Shown piece after piece: positions 17,569 through 25,807 of a DNA stretch of 61,295 bases. Position 1 is the stretch's first letter. The number at the start of each line of letters is the position of its first letter. A program made the translations under genes and the position numbers. The notes under the pieces are model-generated. The model had not been told where the DNA came from. It saw only the letters and a program-made list of their open reading frames with translations, and searched no databases. Source of the stretch: UMGS1649 sp045651205 (GTDB taxonomy: Bacteria; Bacillota; Clostridia; TANB77; CAG-465); the NCBI GenBank assembly GCA_045651205.1, contig JAZRSA010000045.1, forward strand, positions 1 to 61,295, in the 5' to 3' direction.

Positions 17569-18435
17569 ATGACAAATAATAAAAGTAATGAAGTAAAAAG
17601 AGTAGGGGCTATAGGAGTTATAGCCAACCTCTTTTTACTTAGTATAAAATTTATAGCGGGATTTATATTTAAATCTCAAGGATTAATAGCGGATGCAATA
17701 AATAGTTTTGGAGATGTGTTTTCATCTTTAGTAACTTTTGTGGGTGGAAAAGTATCTGCTAAACCTGCAGATGAAGATCATGAATTTGGTCATGGCAAAG
17801 CAGAGTTTGTAGCTTCGTTATTAATTGGAATATTTATGGTTTTTGTAAGTTTTAAAACAATAAATAGTGGATTTAACTCAATAATAAATAAAGAAAGTTT
17901 AACATTTTCGTTATTGTTAATTGTTGTACCACTAATTACAATTTTAGTTAAAACAATTCTTTTGATATATTGTAAAAAACTTGCTAAAACAAACAATTCA
18001 TTATTATTAGAAGCAAATGCAAAAGATCATAGAAACGATATATTATTATCTACAGGTGTATTAATAGGTATAGTTTCAAGTATATATGGATATGCATTTG
18101 TAGATGGATTAGTAGGTATAGCTATTTCTGGGGTTATTGTAATAACAGGAATAGGAATAATTAAAGAGTCTTATGATGTGCTAATAGATAAATGCATTGA
18201 TGCAGATATAGTAGATGAAATGAGAAAAGGAATAGAAGAGATAAGTGGTGTTAACCATATAGATAGTATCAAATCTAAACCTACAGGAAATCTTCATATG
18301 ATGATTATAAAAGTATCTGTAAATCCAGATATGACAGTTAGAGAAAGCCATAAAGTAGCTGGTATGATAAGGGAATTGGTGTGTAGAAACGATAATGTTT
18401 ATGATGCAGTAGTACATATAAATCCGGATGAATGA
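17569..18435 (+). CDS. Cation diffusion facilitator family transporter
   Basis: 288 residues with six predicted membrane helices and a cytosolic C-terminal domain. Metal-site motifs DAINSFGDVFSS (helix 2) and DHRNDILLSTG (helix 5) are present, and HEFGHGKAEFVASL follows helix 2. CDF proteins export Zn2+, Mn2+, Fe2+ or Co2+ by proton exchange. Metal not assignable by eye. Likely cotranscribed with topA (12-base gap, AGGAG site) and ended by the hairpin at 18451. Confidence 0.92.
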   Translation: MTNNKSNEVKRVGAIGVIANLFLLSIKFIAGFIFKSQGLIADAINSFGDVFSSLVTFVGGKVSAKPADEDHEFGHGKAEFVASLLIGIFMVFVSFKTINSGFNSIINKESLTFSLLLIVVPLITILVKTILLIYCKKLAKTNNSLLLEANAKDHRNDILLSTGVLIGIVSSIYGYAFVDGLVGIAISGVIVITGIGIIKESYDVLIDKCIDADIVDEMRKGIEEISGVNHIDSIKSKPTGNLHMMIIKVSVNPDMTVRESHKVAGMIRELVCRNDNVYDAVVHINPDE

Positions 18436-18450
18436 GAATAAAGATATATG

Positions 18451-18482
18451 AAAGCAACACAAAGTATTGTGTTGCTTTTTGT
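18451..18482 (+). terminator. Terminator of glyA-topA-CDF
   Basis: AAGCAACACAA-AGTA-TTGTGTTGCTT then T-run. Confidence 0.88.
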
Positions 18483-18489
18483 CGTTTTA

Positions 18490-18498
18490 TGGTATAAT
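18490..18498 (+). promoter_or_regulatory. Extended -10 promoter
   Basis: TGGTATAAT; no good -35 box, because the terminator T-run lies there. Confidence 0.5.
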
Positions 18499-18532
18499 GT
18501 GAGTATGTTAAATATATTAAAGAGGTAATAAT

Positions 18533-19108
18533 ATGAAAAAACCAAAGAAGAGCGGAGCAGCTCTTTTAATAGATATAATAATAGAAATATGCGTATTTCT
18601 TATGATAGCTTGTTTTGTAATGTATTATACGGGATATTTCAAAAATAGTGTAGTGTTATATACAGGTGTTACAGCATTTGTAATAGTATATCAACTAGGA
18701 TTAAGACTAGAATTTGGAGTTTTAACAAGTAAAATCAAAGATAAATTAAAGAGTAATAGTTTTCTTTTTAGAGAAAGAGGTTTTGAAAAAAGATTATATA
18801 AATTTTTAAAAGTAAAGAAGTGGAAGGGTAAAGCTTTAACGTATGATCCAGATGCTTTTAATATAAATAAACATAGTAAAGAAGATGTGTTAAAGATAAT
18901 GTTAAAGTCTGAGCTGGATCACTGGATAAATGAATTAATATCTTTATCTACATTGCTGTTCGCATTTATATGGGGAGCATTACCAGCGTTACTTGTAGCA
19001 TGTATACTTGCAATGTTATTTGATGTACAATTTATATTTATACAAAGATATAATAGACCAAGATTAGAAAGATTGATTGAAAAAGAAGAAATGAGGAAGA
19101 AGAAATAA
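18533..19108 (+). CDS. CrtO-like membrane acyltransferase family protein
   Basis: 191 residues: two N-terminal membrane segments, a basic loop (FRERGFEKRLYKFLKVKKWKGK) and one or two C-terminal segments ending in QRYNRPRLERL. This order, including the ELxHW-like SELDHWIN and the final QRYNRPR, is shared with glycosyl-4,4'-diaponeurosporenoate acyltransferase (CrtO) family proteins. Here there are no carotenoid genes, so the substrate is unknown. The stop overlaps the next ATG by one base. Confidence 0.6.
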   Translation: MKKPKKSGAALLIDIIIEICVFLMIACFVMYYTGYFKNSVVLYTGVTAFVIVYQLGLRLEFGVLTSKIKDKLKSNSFLFRERGFEKRLYKFLKVKKWKGKALTYDPDAFNINKHSKEDVLKIMLKSELDHWINELISLSTLLFAFIWGALPALLVACILAMLFDVQFIFIQRYNRPRLERLIEKEEMRKKK

Positions 19109-20136
19109 TGAAAAAAGGGGTTAAAACATTAATAATTATATTAGTAATAATAGGCATTTTTATATTATATGCCTGGTTAAGTCCTGTTGTAAAAAAATGG
19201 GCTAGAAATTATGAGAGAATAAATGATAGTAAAACATTAACTAGATATATAGAAAATCATGATCAAGAACATACATACGCAATGAATGGGTCGTTTGAAT
19301 TTTTAGACTTTGATTTAAAAGATATTGATAAAGAGGTTTTAGGTAACAATAAAGTTACATATTTTAATTATAAAAATGATAGATCAGAATGGACAATGAT
19401 ACTGGATAACAATAAAATATATGAAACAGTATTTGGAACTGATAGAATATATAGTAACAATAAGAAGTATATGGAAGTAGATTTGGGAATTAATATAAAA
19501 AGAATTAGCGTTAAAAATTTGGGGTACGACACGATATATTTTATAAGTGAAGACGATAAATGCTATGAACTAGACAGAATTAATATGACGCTAGAGGAGA
19601 TAAGATCAAATTATTTGTTTAATGTAGTATTAAAGGATAAATCAATTAAAAATATTGTTGCAAAGCTAGAAGACAATGAAAATGATAATGTATATACAGA
19701 ATATTTGGTTTTAAAAACTGACGGACAAGTATATAAACAATCTTATGGATTAATATTTAATTCAAAAACTAATGATAGTGAATATCCGCTTCTAAAAGAA
19801 GAAGTATATTTATCTAGTGAAGAATATGGTAAAATAACAGAAGTAGAATGGGGAAGTGATATTTGGAATTCGGCAAATTCTACAATTTCATATGGAGAAA
19901 ATACAGTTGTAAAAATTGTAAGTGAAAAAGGTCTATACTATTTAAAACAAACTAACTTAGAAGAATGTAAAAAATATGCAGATATAAAACCTACTTTTGA
20001 GATGGCTAAAAGTGAAATATACGAAAAATATAAAGAGGATATTCTTTCTATAAATTGTGATTACGTATTTACTAAAGATGGTAATGTTATTAAAACTGGA
20101 TATCTATGTAATCCTTTAGACAAGGATGTTAAATAA
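19108..20136 (+). CDS. Exported or membrane-anchored protein of unknown function
   Basis: 342 residues. One N-terminal hydrophobic helix (about residues 6-26) is followed by an extracytoplasmic part rich in Asp, Glu, Lys and Tyr that looks beta-stranded, with segments such as YFISEDDKCYELD that hint at a repeat or propeller-like fold. No catalytic motif seen. Translationally coupled to the CrtO-like gene, so they probably work in the same envelope process. Confidence 0.6.
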   Translation: MKKGVKTLIIILVIIGIFILYAWLSPVVKKWARNYERINDSKTLTRYIENHDQEHTYAMNGSFEFLDFDLKDIDKEVLGNNKVTYFNYKNDRSEWTMILDNNKIYETVFGTDRIYSNNKKYMEVDLGINIKRISVKNLGYDTIYFISEDDKCYELDRINMTLEEIRSNYLFNVVLKDKSIKNIVAKLEDNENDNVYTEYLVLKTDGQVYKQSYGLIFNSKTNDSEYPLLKEEVYLSSEEYGKITEVEWGSDIWNSANSTISYGENTVVKIVSEKGLYYLKQTNLEECKKYADIKPTFEMAKSEIYEKYKEDILSINCDYVFTKDGNVIKTGYLCNPLDKDVK

Positions 20137-20162
20137 CAAATTAAAATATAACAAAAATAAAG

Positions 20163-20190
20163 CCGTTAAGAAAAATCTTAACGGTTTTAT
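20163..20190. terminator. Bidirectional terminator
   Basis: CCGTTAAG-AAAAAT-CTTAACGG with T-rich sequence on both sides; it serves the plus-strand gene ending at 20136 and the minus-strand tRNA. Confidence 0.8.
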
Positions 20191-20191
20191 T

Positions 20192-20267
20192 TGGTGCGCG
20201 ATCGGGGACTCGAACCCCGGACCAATAGATTAAGAGTCTACTGCTCTACCAACTGAGCTAATCGCAC
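20192..20267 (-). tRNA. tRNA-Lys (anticodon CTT)
   Basis: 76 bases including encoded CCA. Acceptor GTGCGAT pairs with ATCGCGC; D arm GCTC/GAGC; anticodon stem GTAGA/TCTAT with loop CTCTTAA (anticodon CTT); T arm CGGGG/CCCCG with TTCGAGT loop. It stands alone rather than in a tRNA cluster. Confidence 0.97.
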
Positions 20268-20283
20268 ATCAGCTACGATATTT

Positions 20284-20312
20284 ATTATAACAAAAACAAA
20301 ATAAAATGTAAA
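20284..20312 (-). promoter_or_regulatory. tRNA-Lys promoter
   Basis: Minus strand: TTTACA (20312-20307), 17 bp, TATAAT (20289-20284). Confidence 0.7.
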
Positions 20313-20335
20313 GTATAAAATAAAATAAATTGGTA

Positions 20336-20375
20336 AAAATAAAGAAAAACGGTATAATCACTAGATTATACCGTT
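20336..20375 (-). terminator. Terminator of the 20383-20835 gene
   Basis: 12-bp stem AACGGTATAATC/GATTATACCGTT followed on the minus strand by TTTTTCTTTATTTTT. Confidence 0.8.
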
Positions 20376-20382
20376 AGAATTT

Positions 20383-20835
20383 TTAACGAAGGGCATTAAC
20401 ATAATGAGGAATGGTATCCTTTATTTTAGTTAGTCTTTCGTTAAGTTCTTCGAGAGATTGTGGTTCGTCGGTTGAAGCTACATATGCGTCGTAATTAGAA
20501 ATCCTATTTTCTAATAGTTTTTCTAATTCGCGAAACATTTCAAGACGCTTTGTAAGCTTTGCGCGGGTGAGAATCCGCTTATCAAAGGCTTCTTCCCAAC
20601 GGTTTGCACGAGCTGCTTTACCTCTGTAGGAGCTGTTGATTACTTTAGCGTAAATAGCTTCAGCAACAGTTGTAGAGAGAATGTTTTCGGCAATTCCGCG
20701 CCATAAAATGTTGGATACCAGTCTCCCGGAAACTTCATGGTTTGCGCCTACACATTCAAATGTTACATAAGGACCAGATAAGTACTCCTTTGCCATTAAC
20801 CAGACCATTCTTCGGTCCGCATCTTTCGATTTCAT
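20383..20835 (-). CDS. SpoIIID-like helix-turn-helix protein, paralogue A
   Basis: 150 residues. The N-terminal 60 hold a helix-turn-helix-like segment (YLSGPYVTFECVGANHEVS, then LVSNILWRGIAENI) followed by VAEAIYAKVINSSYRG and RWEEAFDKR. The layout recalls SpoIIID, where the recognition helix is followed by a second DNA-contacting helix. The rest is coiled-coil-like and Glu/Lys-rich. It is clearly paralogous to the next gene upstream (shared SNILWRGIAENI). G+C-rich relative to the window (27 of 60 at 20521-20580). Has its own promoter and terminator. Role unknown; DNA binding is inference. Confidence 0.65.
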   Translation of the reverse strand: MKSKDADRRMVWLMAKEYLSGPYVTFECVGANHEVSGRLVSNILWRGIAENILSTTVAEAIYAKVINSSYRGKAARANRWEEAFDKRILTRAKLTKRLEMFRELEKLLENRISNYDAYVASTDEPQSLEELNERLTKIKDTIPHYVNALR

Positions 20836-20886
20836 TTTGCATTAACCTCCAAATTTATTTGTGGTACTACTTTTAACTACGGGTAC

Positions 20887-20915
20887 ATTATACCATACTT
20901 TACATAAGAATACAA
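20887..20915 (-). promoter_or_regulatory. Promoter of SpoIIID-like paralogue A
   Basis: Minus strand TTGTAT (20915-20910), 17 bp, TATAAT (20892-20887), with TGG before the -10. The leader then carries CAAATAAATTTGGAGGT. Confidence 0.75.
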
Positions 20916-20918
20916 GGA

Positions 20919-20951
20919 AAAATCCTGATTACAATATGTAATCAGGATTTT
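20919..20951 (-). terminator. Terminator of SpoIIID-like paralogue B
   Basis: AAAATCCTGATTAC/GTAATCAGGATTTT stem with a five-base loop and T-rich 3' side on the minus strand. Confidence 0.75.
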
Positions 20952-20962
20952 ATTTCCTTTCG

Positions 20963-21427
20963 TTAGGACAGGGCTTCAATTTTTCTTATGACTTCGTCGA
21001 GTTTGTATTGAAGTTCTTCTTTGGAAGGGCCATCGTCTTCGTTTGTAAAGTAGTTATCGTAGCTTGCGATTGCATGCTCGTAATACTCTTTAAGGGCCTC
21101 AAGATTAAGAAGTTCATCTTGGATTTTTGCTTCGCGTTCTTGTTCGCGGATAAACTCGTCACGTCTGTCAAAAGCTTCATCCCACCGCATTTTTCGCTGA
21201 TACCAACCGATAGAGGGCTTGTCTACAACTTTATTGTAGATGTATTTTGCGACTCTTGTGTCGATAATATTTTCAGCGATTCCACGCCAGAGAATGTTGG
21301 AAATGGTTGTTGCGGTTGTCCGGTATTTCGTAGCGATCGTTTTTAACGATACATATGAACCAGAGAGGTACTCACTGGCCATTCTACGAATTGTGCGTTC
21401 GTCGACATTCTTTACTATAAGTGCCAT
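20963..21427 (-). CDS. SpoIIID-like helix-turn-helix protein, paralogue B
   Basis: 154 residues. The segment YLSGSYVSLKTIATKY then TTATTISNILWRGIAENI is a good helix-turn-helix, followed by AKYIYNKVV and RWDEAFDRRDEF. It aligns end to end with paralogue A, including the C-terminal coiled coil and a YDxY...DxPSxEEL segment. This supports a transcription-factor-like role, but the target is unknown. Separate consensus promoter, separate terminator and the same leader motif as A. 27 of 60 bases are G or C at 21121-21180. Confidence 0.65.
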   Translation of the reverse strand: MALIVKNVDERTIRRMASEYLSGSYVSLKTIATKYRTTATTISNILWRGIAENIIDTRVAKYIYNKVVDKPSIGWYQRKMRWDEAFDRRDEFIREQEREAKIQDELLNLEALKEYYEHAIASYDNYFTNEDDGPSKEELQYKLDEVIRKIEALS

Positions 21428-21477
21428 GTTTTAAACCTCCAAAATTATTTGGTTTCCGTGCTATCATCACTATTTTA

Positions 21478-21506
21478 ATTATAACATTTTTTTAGGATAA
21501 ATTCAA
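21478..21506 (-). promoter_or_regulatory. Promoter of SpoIIID-like paralogue B
   Basis: Minus strand TTGAAT (21506-21501), 17 bp, TATAAT (21483-21478); the leader includes CCAAATAATTTTGGAGGTT. Confidence 0.75.
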
Positions 21507-21550
21507 CAATTTGTTTTAATAAAATGAATTGTATGGATTAGTAGGTGTAG

Positions 21551-21579
21551 TTGAAATAATATTCATATTGTGATATAAT
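21551..21579 (+). promoter_or_regulatory. murB promoter
   Basis: TTGAAA, 17 bp, TATAAT. Confidence 0.7.
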
Positions 21580-21615
21580 TTATAAAGTCCTAATAGAATA
21601 TTAAAGGGTGGATTT

Positions 21616-22536
21616 ATGAAAGTAGAATATAATAAAATTAAAGAATATATAGATGAAACAAAAGTTAGATTTAACGAACCAATGGAAAAACATACAACAT
21701 TAAAAGTTGGAGGACCAGCAGACATACTAGTACTACCTGAAACAGTACAAGATGTAATTGATACTATGGAATTTGCTAAAAAATATGATGTGCCTGTAAC
21801 TGTTATAGGTAATGGAAGCAAATTACTTGTGTTAGACGGTGGAATTAGAGGCTTAGTAATTAAACTAGGAAGTAAATTTTCAAATGTAGCTATAGATGGC
21901 GAATACATAACAGCTGAGTCTGGTCTTAGTATGCCACGTTTAGCAATACTTGCTAAAGATAATGAGCTTGCTGGATTAGAATTTGCTGCAGGAATACCAG
22001 GTTTTCTTGGTGGTGGTATATTTATGAATGCGGGCGCTTATGGTGGAGAATTATCTAATGTAATAGAAGAAGTTACATATTTAGATAAAAACAATGAAGT
22101 TAAAACACTAACAAAAGAAGAATTGGAATTTGGATATAGAAGTAGTTTCTTCAAGAATCACAAAGGAGAAGGAAATATAATTCTTCAAGCTAAATTTAAG
22201 CTTACTAAAGGTAATAAAGAAGAAATAGAAGCTAAAATGAAGGAAAATAATGATTCAAGAAAATCTAAACAACCTTTAGAGTATCCAAATGCAGGAAGTA
22301 CTTTCAAAAGACCAGAAGGATATTTTGTTGGAAAGCTTATAGATGATTTGGGATTAAAAGGCTATAGAATAGGTGGAGCAGAAATCTCTACAAAACATTC
22401 AGGCTTTATAGTAAATGTAGATCATGCTAAAGCAAAAGATGTAAAAGATTTAATAGATTACATCAAAGAAAAAGTATTTGAAGCAAACAAAGTTAAACTT
22501 GAAGAAGAAATAATAATACTTGGAGAGGAAGTTTAA
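21616..22536 (+). CDS. murB: UDP-N-acetylenolpyruvoylglucosamine reductase
   Basis: 306 residues. HTTLKVGGPADILVLPET and VIGNGSKLLVLDGG form the FAD-binding part; MNAGAYGGE and the C-terminal PNAGSTFKRPEG (catalytic Ser) and GAEISTKHSGFIVN match type II MurB. It reduces enolpyruvyl-UDP-GlcNAc to UDP-MurNAc in the cytosol. The usual IPGTVGGA motif reads IPGFLGGG, a mild variant. It is followed by yvcK, a common pairing, although rapZ, usually between them, is absent. Confidence 0.95.
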   Translation: MKVEYNKIKEYIDETKVRFNEPMEKHTTLKVGGPADILVLPETVQDVIDTMEFAKKYDVPVTVIGNGSKLLVLDGGIRGLVIKLGSKFSNVAIDGEYITAESGLSMPRLAILAKDNELAGLEFAAGIPGFLGGGIFMNAGAYGGELSNVIEEVTYLDKNNEVKTLTKEELEFGYRSSFFKNHKGEGNIILQAKFKLTKGNKEEIEAKMKENNDSRKSKQPLEYPNAGSTFKRPEGYFVGKLIDDLGLKGYRIGGAEISTKHSGFIVNVDHAKAKDVKDLIDYIKEKVFEANKVKLEEEIIILGEEV

Positions 22537-22543
22537 AGAAAAA

Positions 22544-23944
22544 ATGAAAGCATTTTTAGAGTGGTTAAAACCAGGAATAAAAGTAAAACGTTATGTTATA
22601 TTACAAATTATATCTGTTGTATTATTAGGTTATACAACATATAAATGTTTTGGTGAACAAGGCCACGGTAAAGAAGAAATAATAGCATATATATTATTAA
22701 TTACTATATCGCTATTTACAACAGTATATTCATTTATACTAGCTCAAAGAAGTATTCTTAAAATTACATTAAAGAATATGGCATACAAAGAAAAAAACGG
22801 AGATATTCGTAAATTGTTATTTACAGAATCAATGCTAAAAAAAGGACCTAAAGTTGTTATTATAGGTGGTGGAAAAGGTCTATCTAACATATTAAGTGGT
22901 CTTAAAGAATTTACATCAAATATCACATCAATTGTAGCTACTTTTGATGATGGTGGTTCTACAGGAAGAATAATGCAACAAATAGATACATTACCTCCTG
23001 GAGATATTCGTAGAAGTATAATAGCATTATCTGAAGTTGAACCTTGTATGGAAAAACTTTTAAGTTACAGATTCAAAGATGGTAAAATAGATAACCATTC
23101 TTTAGGTAACCTTATGATAGTTGCTATGACAGAAGTTATGGGTGGTTTTGCACCAGCTGTACAAAAAATATCTGAAATATTTAGAGTTAAAGGTAAAATA
23201 TTACCAGTATCTTTAGATAAAGCAAAACTTTGTGCAAGTTTAGAAAATGGTGAACTTGTTGTTGGAGAAGACAATATTAGACCAAGAGCTTTAGAATCTA
23301 AGAGCAGAATAAAACAAATATTCTTAAAAGATACTGAAGCAGATCCAGCACCAGGTGTACTTGAAGCTATAAAAGAGGCAGATGTTATAGTAATCGGACC
23401 AGGTAGTCTTTACTCAAGTGTTATTTGCAACTTACTTGTAAATGATGTAAGTAAAACAATAATCCAAAGTAAAGCTAAAAAGGTTATGATTTCTAACATA
23501 ATGAATGAACCGGGTGAAACAACTGGTTATACACTAGCAAAACATGTTAATGAAGTTGAAAGATATTTAGGGAAACAAGTATTAGATTATGTAATTGCAA
23601 ATAACGGTGAAATTACAGAAGATATGATATTAGATTTTAATCAAGGAGCTTCAACTCCAGTAACAATAGATTTAGCAAATATTAAAAACAGAACGATATC
23701 TGTTATAGAAGAAGACTTAGTTATTACAGCACCAAGTTCCATATTACACGATAATTTAAGAGTTGCTGAAATAATTGTAGAAATTGCTAAAACAAAAGGG
23801 ATAGGTTCTTTAAACCTACTTAAGAGAAAAAATTCTAAAAAGAAGAAAAAAGTAGTTAGTAGAATTAGTCCTGAAACTAAAGAAAAAATACTTAATGCAG
23901 AATTAGAAAGAAGAAAAAGAACGGAAGAAGAAAAGAATTCCTAA
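22544..23944 (+). CDS. yvcK: YvcK-type gluconeogenesis factor (CofD-like fold) with N-terminal membrane segments
   Basis: About 466 residues. Residues 17-70 hold two hydrophobic helices, then from about 100 the YvcK core: VVIIGGGKGLSNILSGL, ATFDDGGSTGRI, LPPGDIRRSIIALS and the GPGSLYSSVICNLLV block. YvcK binds UDP-sugars and is needed for growth on gluconeogenic carbon and for peptidoglycan precursor balance. Ends in a Lys/Arg-rich tail. A TTG at 22520 is in frame, but it overlaps murB and lies upstream of the GGAGAGG site, so the ATG at 22544 is preferred. Confidence 0.88.
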   Translation: MKAFLEWLKPGIKVKRYVILQIISVVLLGYTTYKCFGEQGHGKEEIIAYILLITISLFTTVYSFILAQRSILKITLKNMAYKEKNGDIRKLLFTESMLKKGPKVVIIGGGKGLSNILSGLKEFTSNITSIVATFDDGGSTGRIMQQIDTLPPGDIRRSIIALSEVEPCMEKLLSYRFKDGKIDNHSLGNLMIVAMTEVMGGFAPAVQKISEIFRVKGKILPVSLDKAKLCASLENGELVVGEDNIRPRALESKSRIKQIFLKDTEADPAPGVLEAIKEADVIVIGPGSLYSSVICNLLVNDVSKTIIQSKAKKVMISNIMNEPGETTGYTLAKHVNEVERYLGKQVLDYVIANNGEITEDMILDFNQGASTPVTIDLANIKNRTISVIEEDLVITAPSSILHDNLRVAEIIVEIAKTKGIGSLNLLKRKNSKKKKKVVSRISPETKEKILNAELERRKRTEEEKNS

Positions 23945-23961
23945 AATGAGAGGAACCACAC

Positions 23962-25788
23962 ATGATATATAAGAGAACAAATAAAACCTTGACTGACGAC
24001 AAGAGAGTAGAATACGTTGAATCAAACAATCAAGGGATATATATAAATACTTCAGTTACGGGTGCAAATTTTGCACCCTATCATGGTTTATATATAAACC
24101 AAACACCAAAACAAAATGATATATACTTATCTAAAATGATAGAGTATGTAGTTATTGACCATGAAAGATTTGATATCATGGATATTAAAACAAGTGAAGA
24201 GAATTATGGTGGTGTGGAATATTTAGAAGAGTTTACAAATGATCCAGTACCAACATATATATATAATATTAATGGTTGTAGGATTATCAAAAAATATAAG
24301 CTAGATCCTAATAGTAAATTATTGTGCGTAGATTATGCAGTAACGAATAATACAGGGAAAACGGTTAAGTTTTATGCTATGCCTTGTGTTACTAAAAGAC
24401 CACTTGTTACACTAAAACGTAAAAGCGATATGAAGTTTACTAGCCAATATGCACCAACTGCTGCCAAAGTAGCTCTTAGCATAAGTGAGAATTTAAATTT
24501 ATATATTAAATCTCCAAATATGCGTTATGATAAAAAAGAAACTTACTTAACAGGAGTAAATTCAGATTATGAAGATAGTTTTGGAAATATCAAAACATAT
24601 GTAGAAGACTTGTTTATACCAGGAATATTTGAAGCGCATGTTAAGAATATGAATACATCCACATTCTTAATATTTGCATCTACAGAAGATATAAATGCTC
24701 AAATGTGTGAGTCTATGAATATAGAGATGGATATAAAAGATAGAGATTCTATTCGTTATAGAAATATAGATGAAATGTATTATGAACTTAAATCTTTAGC
24801 TAAAACAGCGTATTCGCTTCAATACATAGATAAAGAAAAAAGACAATTTGTATTACTTGAATCTATGCCACCAATCTACGATTCTAAAGAATATGTTAAG
24901 AATATGATAGTCTCTATAGAAGGAAATTATCTACTACTAGGAAGATACAAAGAAGCACATAAAATTCTTGAGAGTATGATGATAAAACTTAAAGACACAA
25001 CATATGAGTTAGAAGATGTGGATAGATGTGAAGCAATTTTATTATACATAGAAGCATTAAATAGATATGTTTCTGTAACAGAAGCAGAAAAAGAAGATAT
25101 AGCATCATTTTACTCATTCATTCGCGAAAATATATATGAATTATTAAATAGAAGATTAGATAATATGTATGCTGATGAAATAGATCAATTAATAGTAGTA
25201 AATGGGAAGAAATATATCAAACTTAATGCGTTGTGGTATAATGCATTAAGAGTATATGTAGATTTAGCAGATAAATTTGGCGAAGATTCTACACATATAT
25301 ATAATGTTTCAGAGAATGTTAAAGCAAAAATACAAGAGATGTTCTGGGATGAAGAAAATGCAGTTTTAAAATATGAATTAAATTCAGAATCTTATGCAAC
25401 TGTAGATATGCTTTATGCACTTAGCCTATCATATAAGGTAATATATGATGGAAATATAAGTATGAAGCTTATGGATACAACATTTAAAAAATTATATACA
25501 GCATTAGGAATGAGACTTGGAGAAATAAATTCTGAGAGATATGATGGATATGTTTATCCTCACTTGTTAGTGCATTTCCTAAAAGCAAATTTAAGACAAA
25601 TGGGCGTAACGCGTGCAAGCCAAAAACTAGCATATAATTTGGTTAAAGATGCGTTCCAGGAAATAGGTAAAAATACTGTTGGAACAGTAAAATATAAATA
25701 TAATGAAAAAACTAAAAAGGCTATTGGTAATACAGTGTCTGCAATGACAAATGCAGAACTTATCCGTGCTTTTGAGATGTTAACTTAA
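23962..25788 (+). CDS. Amylo-alpha-1,6-glucosidase/glycogen-debranching-like protein
   Basis: 608 residues in two parts. The first 270 are beta-rich and resemble the N-terminal domain of bacterial glycogen debranching enzymes (GYxN-type start, long beta sandwich with TGANFAPYHGL). The rest is helical like an (alpha/alpha)6 barrel, with NALWYNALRVYVDLADKFG and a late RYDGYVYPHLLVHFLKANLRQ where AGL family members have the W-P-W-L block. That block is changed, so activity is uncertain. Placed 18 bases after yvcK. Confidence 0.65.
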   Translation: MIYKRTNKTLTDDKRVEYVESNNQGIYINTSVTGANFAPYHGLYINQTPKQNDIYLSKMIEYVVIDHERFDIMDIKTSEENYGGVEYLEEFTNDPVPTYIYNINGCRIIKKYKLDPNSKLLCVDYAVTNNTGKTVKFYAMPCVTKRPLVTLKRKSDMKFTSQYAPTAAKVALSISENLNLYIKSPNMRYDKKETYLTGVNSDYEDSFGNIKTYVEDLFIPGIFEAHVKNMNTSTFLIFASTEDINAQMCESMNIEMDIKDRDSIRYRNIDEMYYELKSLAKTAYSLQYIDKEKRQFVLLESMPPIYDSKEYVKNMIVSIEGNYLLLGRYKEAHKILESMMIKLKDTTYELEDVDRCEAILLYIEALNRYVSVTEAEKEDIASFYSFIRENIYELLNRRLDNMYADEIDQLIVVNGKKYIKLNALWYNALRVYVDLADKFGEDSTHIYNVSENVKAKIQEMFWDEENAVLKYELNSESYATVDMLYALSLSYKVIYDGNISMKLMDTTFKKLYTALGMRLGEINSERYDGYVYPHLLVHFLKANLRQMGVTRASQKLAYNLVKDAFQEIGKNTVGTVKYKYNEKTKKAIGNTVSAMTNAELIRAFEMLT

Positions 25789-25807
25789 GAAAAGAAGGAG
25801 GTAATAT

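Noticed and set aside
24060..24080. Palindrome GGTGCAAATTTTGCACC, similar to the 53751 repeat
   Set aside because: It lies inside the coding frame of the debranching-like gene and shares only its centre with the other; likely coincidence.
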